A DNA stretch of 38,413 bases from JAFKKS01 sp039808325 (lineage in GTDB: Bacteria; Pseudomonadota; Alphaproteobacteria; Rhizobiales; Xanthobacteraceae), in contig JBDHSU010000020.1 of the NCBI GenBank assembly GCA_039808325.1, forward strand, positions 1 through 38,413. The letters are read 5' to 3'. The notes under the pieces were generated by a model. It was not told where the DNA came from. It made no database searches and saw nothing but the letters and a program-made list of their open reading frames with translations. Below are positions 1 through 8,991 of the stretch, piece after piece. Within the stretch, counting starts at the first letter, position 1. Every line of letters starts with the position of its first letter. Both the position numbers and the translations under genes were made by a program.

Positions 1-347
1 TCAAGAAGGAGAAGGGAGGGGCGCCGCCGCAATTCGCGCTGCGGGAGAACCCGGACATCCTTTCGACCGTTGCGCATATGACACGCGGACGGCCGCGCCT
101 CGTCGTCGGATTCGCGGCGGAGACCAACGACGTGATCGCGAACGCCAAGACGAAGCTCGCGCGCAAGGGCTGCGACTGGATCGTCGCCAACGACGTTTCG
201 CATGCAGGCGGCGTGATGGGGGGCGAGCGCAACACCGTGCATCTCGTCACCGCGGCCGGCGTCGATTCCTGGCCGACGCAAAGCAAGCAGGGCGTTGCCG
301 AGCGTCTCGTCGGGCGCATCGCCTCCGCGCTCGAAACGAAGCGCTGA
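1..347 (+). CDS. coaBC: CoaBC, 3' end (phosphopantothenoylcysteine synthetase/decarboxylase)
   Basis: Only the last 114 codons are present and the open frame enters at base 3. The protein makes 4'-phosphopantetheine for coenzyme A: the N-terminal flavoprotein half decarboxylates and the C-terminal half joins cysteine to 4'-phosphopantothenate with CTP. The visible part belongs to the ligase half. It has the family segment LVVGFAAET followed by AKTKLARKGCDWIVAND and a conserved GGVMGGERNTVHL stretch. The stop codon shares one base with the dut start (TGATG), so the two genes are probably translationally coupled. The pairing coaBC-dut is common in proteobacteria. The identity is secure, but nothing can be said of the missing N-terminal half. 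Confidence 0.93.
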   Translation, partial: KKEKGGAPPQFALRENPDILSTVAHMTRGRPRLVVGFAAETNDVIANAKTKLARKGCDWIVANDVSHAGGVMGGERNTVHLVTAAGVDSWPTQSKQGVAERLVGRIASALETKR

Positions 348-796
348 TGCCGATCGCGGTGCGCATTCAGCGGTTGCCGCACGGCGCCGACGTACCCTTG
401 CCGCGCCGGCAGAGCGCGCAGGCCGCCGGCCTCGACCTGCATGCCGCGGTCCCCGACAATGCGCCGGTCGTCATCGCGCCTGGGAAATATGCCGCGGTCC
501 CGACCGGAATGGCGCTCGCCCTTCCGCCGGGGACGGAGGCGCAAGTGCGCCCGCGCTCCGGCCTTGCCGCAAAGCATGGCGTGACGGTGCTCAACAGCCC
601 CGGCACGATCGACGCCGACTACCGCGGCGAGGTGAAAGTGCTGCTGGTCAATCTCGGAGAGCGGTCTTTTGCGGTGCGGCGCGGCGAGCGGATCGCGCAG
701 CTCGTCTTCGCGACCGTCACGGAGGTCGAATTGCTGGAGACCGACGCTCTCGACGCCACGTCGCGTGGCGCCGGGGGGTTCGGCTCGACCGGGTGA
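347..796 (+). CDS. dut: Deoxyuridine 5'-triphosphate nucleotidohydrolase (dUTPase)
   Basis: This enzyme hydrolyses dUTP to dUMP and pyrophosphate, which keeps uracil out of DNA and feeds dTMP synthesis. The 149-residue length is normal for the homotrimeric family. All five dUTPase motifs are visible in order: AAGLDL near residue 27, RPRSGLA near 68, GTIDADYRGEV near 85 (with the catalytic aspartate), RRGERIAQLVF near 110, and the flexible C-terminal P-loop-like RGAGGFGSTG at the very end. The ATG at 347 overlaps the coaBC stop by one base, which fixes the start and implies coupling. About 240 bases without a gene follow. Confidence 0.97.
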   Translation: MPIAVRIQRLPHGADVPLPRRQSAQAAGLDLHAAVPDNAPVVIAPGKYAAVPTGMALALPPGTEAQVRPRSGLAAKHGVTVLNSPGTIDADYRGEVKVLLVNLGERSFAVRRGERIAQLVFATVTEVELLETDALDATSRGAGGFGSTG

Positions 797-1034
797 CAGG
801 GGCGCATGCGTGGCCGAAACGACACGGTCGGCAACTTTCGTGATCGGTTCGGCGATTTGCGCCCCGTTCTCCGGCGTTAAAGGCGGACGGGACGGCCGTT
901 CACGATCTGGACTCTTAACGCTCGAATCCCTCGGGGCTAAAGTGCATTGATTCGGCAGGAGCGGGGCGGCCTGCCTATTCGGATTCCGGGATCACGGCGC
1001 GGCGGCCTGGTTACGGACGCGGGGGCGACGACGG

Positions 1035-3551
1035 ATGCGACAAACGATCCGGACGATGGGCGGGGGCCTGTATGCCTGTCCGCGGCGTTGTGGATTCGGA
1101 GCCCTGTCCATCCTGGTCGCTTGCGGCTACGCGACATCCGCTTCCGCTCAAGATTCAGGAACCTTGTCCGTCATCGGCGACTATATCGCCGCGTTCGGCA
1201 GCCTCGAACGGCATGAGATTGCGGCGCTCGCGCTGACGCTCGGCATCATCGCGTTCGCGGTGCTCACCGCCATCATGCTGGTACGGCTGCGCCGCGAGGC
1301 GGCGCGGCTCGAAGTCACCGCACGGACGGAAATCACGAATCTCAAAGCCGATCTCGATCGCGCAACCACCCTTCTGCTTTCCGAGCCGCAGGTCATCGTG
1401 ACCTGGCCGGCCGACGACGGCGAGCCGGATATTCTCGGCGACACCGCGGGTGTCACGGCGGCGCCGGTCGCGCGCCGCGCGCTCTCGTTCGGCGCGTGGC
1501 TGTCTGCGGATTCGGCGCGCGCGCTCGACCATGCCGTGGAACAGTTGCGCGCGCGCGGCGAAGCCTTCGCCATGAACCTTTCGACGCCCGCCGGCCGTCA
1601 CATCGAGGCGGAAGGGCGGCCGATCGGCGGCCGCGCCGTGCTGCGCCTGAAGGAATCGACGGGCACGCAGCGCGCGCTCGCCGAGTTGCAGGGCGCGCAC
1701 CGGCAGCTTCTCTCCGACGTCGAGATATTGCGCGCTCTGATCGAACGCCTGCCGTCGCCGTTCTGGGTCCGTCGTCCGGACGGGCAACTCGCCTGGGTCA
1801 ACGACGCCTATGCGCGTGCGGTCGAGGCGTCGGACAAGGCCGACGCGGTGCATCGCCAGATCGATCTGCTGGAACAGCCCGCGCGCCTGGAGCAGGCGCG
1901 CATGCGCGCGCAGGGCGAGCCCTATCTCGCCCGCATTCCCGTGATCGTGGCCGGCGCGCGGCATCTGCTCGACGTGCTGGACGTTCCCTCGCAAAACGGC
2001 AGCGCCGGCATCGGCATCGATGCGACGGAAGCGGAGACGATGCGCACCGAACTGGGGCGCATGATCGAAGCGCATCGGCGCACGCTCGATCAATTGCATT
2101 CGGCCGTGGCGAGTTTCGGCGCGGATCATCGGTTGACGTTCTATAACGCGGCGTATCGCTCGCTGTGGGGGCTCGACGCCGGTTTTCTCGATCAGCAGCC
2201 GGCCGACTCGGCGGTGCTCGACCGTCTACGCGCGATGCGAAAGCTGCCGGAACAGGCCGACTTCCGCGCCTGGCGCACGCAGCTCTACGAGGCGTACCGC
2301 GCGATCGAGCCGAAGGAGCACTGGTGGCACTTGCCGGACGGCCGCACGCTGCGCGTCGTCACGACGCCGAACCCGGAAGGCGGCGTCACCTATGTCTTCG
2401 ACGATCTGACCGAGCGCTTCGACCTCGAGCGCCGCCACGACGCCTTGCTGCGCGTGCAGGGCGAGACGCTCGACAATCTCGCCGAGGGCGTCGCCGTGTT
2501 CGGCAGCGACGGGCGCATGCGGCTGAGCAATCCGGCGTTCATGAAGATGTGGAAGGTGTCGCCGGCGCTGCTCGGCGATCGGCCGCATATCGAAGCGGTC
2601 ATCGAGCGCTGCAAGGGCCTCTACGACGACGCCGATTTCTGGCAGGCGCTGCGCGGCGCCATCACCGGCTTCGAGCGCACCGGAATCATCTCGGAGCATC
2701 TGGAGCGCTCCGACGGCAGCGTCGTCAATTGCGCGACGGTGCCGCTGCCCGACGGCGCGACGCTGGTCACGTTCCAGGACACGACCGATACCGTCAACGT
2801 CGAGCGGGCGCTGCGCGAGCGCAACGACGCGCTGGAAATGGCGGACGAGCTCAAGAACGACTTCGTCCACCACGTCTCGTATGAACTACGCACGCCGCTC
2901 ACCAACATCATCGGCTTCGCGCATCTCCTGCACGACCCTTCGACCGGGCCGTTGACCGACAAGCAGGCCGACTATCTCGGCTACATTTCCTCGTCGAGCG
3001 CGGCGCTGCTCGCGATCATCAACGACATCCTCGATCTCGCCTCGATCGACGCCGGCGCGATGAAGCTCGACCTCGGGCCGGTGGACATCCGCCACACCAT
3101 CGATGCCGCCGCCGAGGGGGTGCAGGATCGCCTCGCCGAGAAGGCCTTGCGGCTCGACCTGCGGGTGGCGCCGAATGTCGGGAGCTTTGTCGCCGACGAA
3201 CGGCGGATTCGGCAGGTCCTGTTCAATCTTCTGTCCAACGCCATCGCCTTCTCGCCGGCATCCGAGACCATCACGTTGCGGGCGGAGCGGCGCGAGGGGG
3301 CGCTGGTGGTCTCGATCGCCGACCGGGGGCGCGGCATTCCGGCCGAGATCGTCGATCGCGTCTTCAACCGCTTCGAGACCCACGCGCTCGGCTCGCAGCA
3401 TCGCGGCGCCGGCCTCGGATTGTCGATTGTGCGCTCGTTTGTGGAGCTGCATGGTGGTAGCGTCAGTCTCGAAACGGCCGAGGGGCGTGGAACCACCGTG
3501 ACGTGCGTGTTTCCTTTGGAGCAGACCCACCGGCGCGTTGCGGCGGAGTAA
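1035..3551 (+). CDS. divL: DivL-type PAS sensor kinase with tyrosine in the H-box
   Basis: The 838-residue membrane protein has a hydrophobic N-terminus (about 20-38), a transmembrane helix (about 61-83) and three PAS-like domains (about 235-330, 345-460, 475-590). These are followed by a dimerisation domain and an ATPase domain. The H-box reads HHVSYELRTPL: the histidine expected before ELRTP is tyrosine, Tyr616. The ATPase domain looks intact, with N-box FNLLSNAIAFSP, DRGRGIPAE and GAGLGLSIV. Tyrosine at this site is the hallmark of Caulobacter DivL. In the known family DivL works mainly as an allosteric partner of CckA, controlling CtrA and cell-cycle asymmetry. The gene tsaE follows after 18 bases, as in relatives. 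The start at 1035 is the first ATG of the frame; 1056 is an alternative. No strong ribosome site is visible. Confidence 0.88.
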   Translation: MRQTIRTMGGGLYACPRRCGFGALSILVACGYATSASAQDSGTLSVIGDYIAAFGSLERHEIAALALTLGIIAFAVLTAIMLVRLRREAARLEVTARTEITNLKADLDRATTLLLSEPQVIVTWPADDGEPDILGDTAGVTAAPVARRALSFGAWLSADSARALDHAVEQLRARGEAFAMNLSTPAGRHIEAEGRPIGGRAVLRLKESTGTQRALAELQGAHRQLLSDVEILRALIERLPSPFWVRRPDGQLAWVNDAYARAVEASDKADAVHRQIDLLEQPARLEQARMRAQGEPYLARIPVIVAGARHLLDVLDVPSQNGSAGIGIDATEAETMRTELGRMIEAHRRTLDQLHSAVASFGADHRLTFYNAAYRSLWGLDAGFLDQQPADSAVLDRLRAMRKLPEQADFRAWRTQLYEAYRAIEPKEHWWHLPDGRTLRVVTTPNPEGGVTYVFDDLTERFDLERRHDALLRVQGETLDNLAEGVAVFGSDGRMRLSNPAFMKMWKVSPALLGDRPHIEAVIERCKGLYDDADFWQALRGAITGFERTGIISEHLERSDGSVVNCATVPLPDGATLVTFQDTTDTVNVERALRERNDALEMADELKNDFVHHVSYELRTPLTNIIGFAHLLHDPSTGPLTDKQADYLGYISSSSAALLAIINDILDLASIDAGAMKLDLGPVDIRHTIDAAAEGVQDRLAEKALRLDLRVAPNVGSFVADERRIRQVLFNLLSNAIAFSPASETITLRAERREGALVVSIADRGRGIPAEIVDRVFNRFETHALGSQHRGAGLGLSIVRSFVELHGGSVSLETAEGRGTTVTCVFPLEQTHRRVAAE

Positions 3552-3569
3552 GGGAGCGACGCGACGGCG

Positions 3570-5102
3570 ATGTTGGAGACGATCCGCCCGCAGCACGCGG
3601 AACGGGTGTTGCCGAGCGAGCGCGCGACGCGCCAGCTCGCGGCCGACGTTGCCGCCATCCTCAAGCCCGGGGACACCGTCGCGCTCGGCGGCGACCTCGG
3701 CGCGGGCAAGACGACCTTCGCGCGCGCCTTGATCCGCCACATGGCGGACGACGAAACCATCGAGGTTCCGAGTCCGACTTTCACCTTGGTGCAGCACTAC
3801 GACCTGCTGCGCGCGCGCATCGCGCATATCGATCTGTTCCGGATCGGCGACCCGAGCGAGGTCGGCGCGCTCGGCCTTGCCGATCTCGACGACGACGCGA
3901 TTCTCCTGATCGAGTGGCCGGAGCGCGCCGATACGGCGCTGCCGGAAGACCGCATCGAGATCAACTTCACGCTTGCGACCGACATCGGCCCGCAGGCCCG
4001 GCGCGTGTCCATCGCCGGTTACGGCGCGCCGGCGCAGCGCGCCGAGCAGGTCGCCAATTTTCTCGGCTTTATCGATGACGCCGGTTACGGCGCGGCGGAG
4101 CGCGTGCGCATGCAGGGCGATGCATCCACGCGCATCTACGAGCGCCTGCTCCAGCCCGGGCGGTCCGCGATCCTGATGAACGCGCCACGCCGGCCGGACG
4201 GGCCGCCGGTGCAGAACGGGCTTCCCTACAGCGCGATCGCGCATCTCGCGGAGGACGTCACGCCGTTCGTGGCGATGGCGCGCGGCTTGCGCGAGCGCGG
4301 CTTTTCCGCGCCCGAGATTTTCGCCGCCGACCTCTCCGACGGCTTGCTCATTCTCGAGGATCTGGGAACCGAGCCCGTCGTCGCCGGGCATCCGCCGGCG
4401 GCCACCGCCGAGCGCTACGCCGCCGCGGTCGACGTGCTCGCGGCGCTGCACCGCGAAGCGTTGCCCGATACGCTGCCGGTCGCGCCGCGCGTCACCTATC
4501 AACTGCCGACCTACGACAAGGCGGCGCTTCTCATCGAGGTCGATCTTCTGTTGCATTGGTATTTCCCGCAGCAGAAAGCGGTGCTTTCCGACGACGCGCG
4601 CGCCGAGTTCCGGGGGTTGTGGCGCGACGCGCTCGACGCCGCGGTGCAGGCGCGGCCGACCTGGGTGATGCGCGACTATCATTCGCCCAATCTCCTCTGG
4701 CTGCCGGAACGCCAAGGCGTCGCGCGCGTCGGACTCCTGGATTTCCAGGATGCCGTGATGGGGCCGGACGCCTACGACGTCGTCTCGCTGTTGCAGGACG
4801 CCCGCGTCGACGTCGCGGAATCGCTCGAGGAGAGCTTGATCAGCGCCTACATAAAGGCGCGGCGCGCGGCCGACCGCGATTTCGACATGGCGCAGTTCAT
4901 CTCCCTCTACGGGCTCATGGGCGCGCAGCGCGCCACCAAGATTCTCGGCATCTTCGCGCGGCTCGACCGGCGGGACGGAAAGCCGCAATACATCCGTCAT
5001 CAGCCGCGGGTATGGCGCAATCTTCGCCGCGCACTCGCGCATCCGGCGCTTCGTCCGCTCAAGTCCTGGTACGAGGCGCATGTCCCCGCTCCGCGCGGGT
5101 GA
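3570..5102 (+). CDS. tsaE: TsaE / AmgK-like sugar kinase fusion protein
   Basis: This is a two-domain protein of 510 residues. Residues 1 to about 165 are TsaE, the ATPase that helps TsaBD make the t6A37 modification of ANN-decoding tRNAs. The Walker A motif GGDLGAGKTT is at 40-49, with SPTFTLV and LLIEWPERA downstream. Residues about 170-500 are an aminoglycoside-phosphotransferase-fold kinase with the catalytic loop MRDYHSPNLLW (Asp369) and the metal-binding LLDFQDAV (Asp391). The kinase half resembles AmgK, the anomeric MurNAc/GlcNAc kinase of the peptidoglycan recycling route. The next gene resembles MurU, AmgK's pathway partner, which supports that reading. TsaE alone is normally about 150 residues, so the fusion is real and is known from alphaproteobacteria. 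The substrate of the kinase half is inferred from context. Confidence 0.9.
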   Translation: MLETIRPQHAERVLPSERATRQLAADVAAILKPGDTVALGGDLGAGKTTFARALIRHMADDETIEVPSPTFTLVQHYDLLRARIAHIDLFRIGDPSEVGALGLADLDDDAILLIEWPERADTALPEDRIEINFTLATDIGPQARRVSIAGYGAPAQRAEQVANFLGFIDDAGYGAAERVRMQGDASTRIYERLLQPGRSAILMNAPRRPDGPPVQNGLPYSAIAHLAEDVTPFVAMARGLRERGFSAPEIFAADLSDGLLILEDLGTEPVVAGHPPAATAERYAAAVDVLAALHREALPDTLPVAPRVTYQLPTYDKAALLIEVDLLLHWYFPQQKAVLSDDARAEFRGLWRDALDAAVQARPTWVMRDYHSPNLLWLPERQGVARVGLLDFQDAVMGPDAYDVVSLLQDARVDVAESLEESLISAYIKARRAADRDFDMAQFISLYGLMGAQRATKILGIFARLDRRDGKPQYIRHQPRVWRNLRRALAHPALRPLKSWYEAHVPAPRG

Positions 5103-5164
5103 TCGCGGAACGCGGCGATGCCGCTATAATTCCACCACGACGCGAATCAGTCCCGGAATCCTTG

Positions 5165-5902
5165 ATGCCCGCACCATCCTCTTTCCCGACGCCGCGCCGC
5201 GCCATGGTGCTGGCCGCTGGCTTCGGCACGCGGATGCGCCCGCTGACCAACGCGATGCCGAAGCCGATGGTGGCGGTCGGAGGGCGGCCGCTGCTCGACC
5301 ATGTTCTCGACCGCCTGGCGGAGGCCGGGGTCGAAACGGCGGTCGTCAACGTCCATCACTTCGCCGATCAGATCGAGAGCCATGTCGCCGCGCGCCGGAG
5401 CCCGCGCATCATCATCTCCGATGAGCGCGGCGAGCTTCTCGGGACCGGCGGCGGCGTCGTGAAGGCGCTCCCGGCGCTCGGGGACGAGCCGTTCTTCCAC
5501 GTCAATTCCGATACCATCTGGATCGAGGGACCGCGCGCCAATCTCGGGCATCTCGCCAAGGCGTTCGATCCGGCGCGGATGGACGCGCTGCTGCTGCTCG
5601 CACCGACGGCGACCAGCATCGGCTATGACGGGCGCGGAGACTTCCTGATGACGCCCGATGGCCGCCTGCGCCGGCGTCCGGAGCGGGAGGTGGCGCCGTT
5701 CGTCTATGCGGGGGCGGCCATTCTGCAGCCCGGCCTTTTCGCCGGCATGCAGGCGGAACCCTTCAGCCTGACCAGGCTCTTCGATCGTGCCGAGGAGGAG
5801 GGGCGCCTTTACGGCCACCGCCTCGAGGGCATGTGGATGCATGTCGGGACGCCGGACGCGATTTCGCACGCGGAATCCGCGATCCTCGCCAGCGCCGCGT
5901 AG
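5165..5902 (+). CDS. murU: MurU-like nucleotidyltransferase (MurNAc-1-phosphate uridylyltransferase)
   Basis: The 245-residue sugar-1-phosphate nucleotidyltransferase would join UMP to MurNAc-alpha-1-phosphate, giving UDP-MurNAc without passing through the fosfomycin-sensitive MurA step. The signature nucleotide-binding motif LAAGFGTRMRPLT lies at 16-28 and is followed by PKPMV (32-36), as in the family. Other visible parts are GTGGGVVKALP, the metal-site region FFHVNSDTIW and a C-terminal HVGTPDA. There is no left-handed beta-helix, so it is not GlmU. The upstream kinase domain has the AmgK fold, and the pair reproduces the AmgK-MurU order of Pseudomonas. The ATG at 5165 gives the usual family N-terminus; ATG 5204 would start directly at the motif and is less likely. 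addB begins two bases after the stop. Confidence 0.85.
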   Translation: MPAPSSFPTPRRAMVLAAGFGTRMRPLTNAMPKPMVAVGGRPLLDHVLDRLAEAGVETAVVNVHHFADQIESHVAARRSPRIIISDERGELLGTGGGVVKALPALGDEPFFHVNSDTIWIEGPRANLGHLAKAFDPARMDALLLLAPTATSIGYDGRGDFLMTPDGRLRRRPEREVAPFVYAGAAILQPGLFAGMQAEPFSLTRLFDRAEEEGRLYGHRLEGMWMHVGTPDAISHAESAILASAA

Positions 5903-5904
5903 CG

Positions 5905-8900
5905 ATGGCTGGACGGCGCCCGCGCGTTTTCACGATCCCGGCGTCCGCTCCGTTTCTGCCGACTTTGATCCGGGCGCTGGCGGAAGGCCGCGTCGTTCCC
6001 GGCTTCTCGATCGCGGACGATCCGCTCGCGCTGGCGTCGGCCACGATCTATCTGCCGACCCGCCGCGCCTGCCGCCTCGCCCAGGACATTTTCCTCGACG
6101 TGCTCGGCGGCTCCGCGGCGATGCTGCCGAAGCTGACGCCGCTCGGCGATATCGACGAGGACGAGCTTGTCTTCGCGCAGGCGATGCACGGGCCGCTCGC
6201 GGCGCTCGATCTCGACCTGCCGGATGCGCTCGGCGAGCTTGAGCGGCGTCTGCTGCTCGCGCAGCTCGTGCTGGCCTGGGCGAAGGCGCCCGGCATGCGC
6301 GGCGGCGGCCCGCAACTGGTCGCCAACGGCCCGTCCACCGCGCTGGCGCTGGCGGACGCGCTGGCGCGGCTGATGGATGACATGATCACGCGCAAGGTGT
6401 CGTGGCGCGATCTCGACGGCCTGGTTCCCGAGGATGTCGATCGCTACTGGCAGCTTACGCTGGCGTTCCTGAAGGTCGCGCGCGATCTGTGGCCCGACGT
6501 GCTGGCGAAGCGCGGCGCGATCGAGCCCGCGGCGCGACGCGACCGCCTGATCGCGGCGGAGACGGAGCGGCTCGCGCTGCATCGCGACGGCCCCGTCATC
6601 GCCGCCGGCTCGACCGGTTCGATGCCATCGACGGCGGCGCTGCTCACCGCCGTCGCGCATCTGCCGCACGGCGCGGTCGTGCTGCCCGGGCTCGACGTCG
6701 ATCTCGACGCGGAGTCCTGGAGCCTGGTGGGCGACGCCGCCGGTCATCCGCAGTATGCGATGTGCGGCTGGCTCTCCGCGATCGGGCTGCCGCGCGACGA
6801 GGTCGAGGCGCTGGCGCCGCCCGCGCCATATGGGCGCGAGCGGCTTCTGTCGGAGGCGCTGCGGCCTGCCGAGGCGACCGACCGCTGGAGCGTTCGCCTT
6901 CCCGACGCGGCGTTGCAGCGTGCGCTCGCCGGCGTCGCGGTGATCGAGGCGGCGACGGCGGAAGAGGAGGCGCAGGCGATCGCCGTCGCGCTGCGCGAAA
7001 CGGTCGAGGACGAGCATGCGACGGCGGCGCTGGTCACGCCGGACCGTGCGCTGGCGCGGCGCGTGGTCGCGGCGCTCGGCCGCTGGAACGTCGCCGTCGA
7101 CGATTCGGCGGGGCTGGCGCTCCCTGACACGCCGGCCGGCGTTTTCGCGCGGCTCGCCGTGGAAGCCGCGGCGGACGGCCTCGCGCCGGTCGCATTGCTG
7201 GCGCTCATCAAGCACCCTTATCTGCGGTTGGCGTTGGCGCCGGAGCGCCGCGCGCATGGCATCGCCGTCATCGAACGCGCGCTGTTGCGTGGACCGAGGC
7301 CGAGGCGCGGAAGCGCCGGGCTTGCGCAGGCGCTGACGAACTTCCCCGAATTCCGCAAAGACCTGCACGCCAGCGACCCGCGCAAGGCGATCGGCGACGG
7401 CGACATCGCGATCGCGATGGAGGTCGCGACGGCGCTCGGTGCGGCGCTCGCTCCGCTCGAAACGCTTCCAGGCGCGCGCCAGCCTCTCGCCGCGCTGGCG
7501 CGCCGCCATGCCGACGTGGTGGCGGGGCTCAGCCGCGACCCGGAGGGCAACGAGGCTGCGTTCGCGGGCGAAGATGGGCGGACATTGGCGGCGATGTTCG
7601 AGACGCTCGTCGACAGCCCCGCGGCGGCGACGTTTCTTCTCCTGCCGGGCGAATACGGCGAAGTGTTCGCGAGCGCCGCGGGGGGGCGCGTCGTCACGGA
7701 TCGTGCGGGAGCCGGCGCGCGCGTGCGCGTCTACGGTCTGCTCGAGGCGCGCTTGCAGAACGTCGACCGCATGGTTCTGGGCGGCCTCGTCGAAGGGACG
7801 TGGCCGCCGCAGACGCGCTCGGACCCCTGGCTCAGCCGGCCGATGCGCCGCACGCTCGGGCTCGATCTGCCGGAACGGCGGATCGGCCTCACCGCGCACG
7901 ATTTCGCGCAGGCGCTCGGCGCGCGCGAGATCGTGCTCAGCCAGGCGCAGAAGACGGGCGGCGCGCCGACCGTCGCCTCGCGGTTCCTGCAAAGGGTCGA
8001 GGCGGTCGCGGGCGCGAAGGCGTGGGAAGCCGCGCGCGGGCGGGGCGACCGCTTCGTCCGTCTCGCGCGCATGCTGGACGCGGCCGGCGCGCCGCAACGG
8101 ATTGCGCAACCGGTGCCGAAGCCGCCGCTCGCGGCGCGGCCGTTGCGGTTCAGCGTCACGCAGGTCGAGCATCTGCTGCGCGACCCTTACACGATCTATG
8201 CGCGCCATATCCTCAAACTGGTTCCGCTCGATCCCGTCGACACGCCGCCCGGTGCGCGCGATCGTGGCAGCGCGCTGCACAAGGCGGTCGGGGACTATAC
8301 CGAGGCGTTCGCGGCCGGCCTGCCGCCGCATCCGCTCGAGGAATTGCTTGCGCGCGGCAAGGCGGCGTTCGCGCCGCTCGACGATTTTCCCGAGGCGAAA
8401 GCGTTCTGGTGGCCGCGCTTCGTGCGCGCCGCGCATTGGTTCGTGAACTGGGACGAAGGGCGCCGCAAAGCGATCGCGGCGATGCATGCGGAGGTCGGCG
8501 GAAAGTTTGACATCGATCTCGGCGGCCGCACCTTCCGCCTCACGACGCGCGCCGATCGCATCGAGCGCCATGCCGATGGCACCGTCGCGATCCTCGACTA
8601 CAAGACCGGGAGCATCCCGAGCGGCCGGCAAGTGCAGATCGGCCTCAGTCCGCAACTGACCTTGGAAGGCGCGATCCTGCGCCAGGGCGGATTCGAGGGC
8701 ATTCCGCCGGGACTTTCCATTCGCGAGCTCGTCTATGTCGGCGTGAAGGGCGGGGAGCCGGGAGGCGACGAGAAGCTGATCGAATTCAAGGAGGGCACGC
8801 CGGACGAGCATGCCGATCGCGCGCTGGCGCGGTTGGTCGAAACGCTGAAGCGCTTCGAGGACGAAACGCAGGGGTATCCGTCGCTGATTCTGCCGATGTG

Positions 8901-8991
8901 GCGCACGCGCTACGGCGACTACGACCATCTCGCGCGCGTGAAGGAGTGGTCCGAGACGGCCGGAGAGCCGGGCGGAGGGCGTCCGCCATGA
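5905..8991 (+). CDS. addB: AddB, double-strand break repair helicase-nuclease subunit
   Basis: This is a subunit of the AddAB complex, which resects double-strand breaks for RecA loading and does the job of RecBCD in alphaproteobacteria. The protein has 1028 residues from ATG 5905, two bases after murU. An earlier in-frame start at 5833 would overlap murU and is rejected. The N-terminus has no Walker A motif, only the degenerate IYLPTRRACRLAQD. The C-terminal RecB-type nuclease domain is clear, with RADRIERHADG then AILDYKTGSIPSG carrying the catalytic Asp and Lys. The protein has just two cysteines (in RRACRL and AMCGWL), so the iron-sulphur cluster of Bacillus AddB cannot form. The stop overlaps the addA start as ATGA, so the two subunits are probably made in step. 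Confidence 0.95.
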   Translation: MAGRRPRVFTIPASAPFLPTLIRALAEGRVVPGFSIADDPLALASATIYLPTRRACRLAQDIFLDVLGGSAAMLPKLTPLGDIDEDELVFAQAMHGPLAALDLDLPDALGELERRLLLAQLVLAWAKAPGMRGGGPQLVANGPSTALALADALARLMDDMITRKVSWRDLDGLVPEDVDRYWQLTLAFLKVARDLWPDVLAKRGAIEPAARRDRLIAAETERLALHRDGPVIAAGSTGSMPSTAALLTAVAHLPHGAVVLPGLDVDLDAESWSLVGDAAGHPQYAMCGWLSAIGLPRDEVEALAPPAPYGRERLLSEALRPAEATDRWSVRLPDAALQRALAGVAVIEAATAEEEAQAIAVALRETVEDEHATAALVTPDRALARRVVAALGRWNVAVDDSAGLALPDTPAGVFARLAVEAAADGLAPVALLALIKHPYLRLALAPERRAHGIAVIERALLRGPRPRRGSAGLAQALTNFPEFRKDLHASDPRKAIGDGDIAIAMEVATALGAALAPLETLPGARQPLAALARRHADVVAGLSRDPEGNEAAFAGEDGRTLAAMFETLVDSPAAATFLLLPGEYGEVFASAAGGRVVTDRAGAGARVRVYGLLEARLQNVDRMVLGGLVEGTWPPQTRSDPWLSRPMRRTLGLDLPERRIGLTAHDFAQALGAREIVLSQAQKTGGAPTVASRFLQRVEAVAGAKAWEAARGRGDRFVRLARMLDAAGAPQRIAQPVPKPPLAARPLRFSVTQVEHLLRDPYTIYARHILKLVPLDPVDTPPGARDRGSALHKAVGDYTEAFAAGLPPHPLEELLARGKAAFAPLDDFPEAKAFWWPRFVRAAHWFVNWDEGRRKAIAAMHAEVGGKFDIDLGGRTFRLTTRADRIERHADGTVAILDYKTGSIPSGRQVQIGLSPQLTLEGAILRQGGFEGIPPGLSIRELVYVGVKGGEPGGDEKLIEFKEGTPDEHADRALARLVETLKRFEDETQGYPSLILPMWRTRYGDYDHLARVKEWSETAGEPGGGRPP

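Noticed and set aside
797..1034. CtrA box (TTAA-N7-TTAA) upstream of divL
   Set aside because: Only isolated TTAA half sites occur (near 878 and 916). None has a partner at the right distance.
2886..5081. A 731-codon open frame antisense to divL and the tsaE fusion
   Set aside because: It spans two well-supported genes and their gap, and its composition is that of a shadow frame.
5809..8928. A 1039-codon open frame antisense to addB
   Set aside because: It lies wholly opposite addB, which has clear nuclease motifs. Its Arg/Ala/Gly/Asp-rich composition is what GC-rich codon bias produces on the reverse strand, and it has no recognisable domain.
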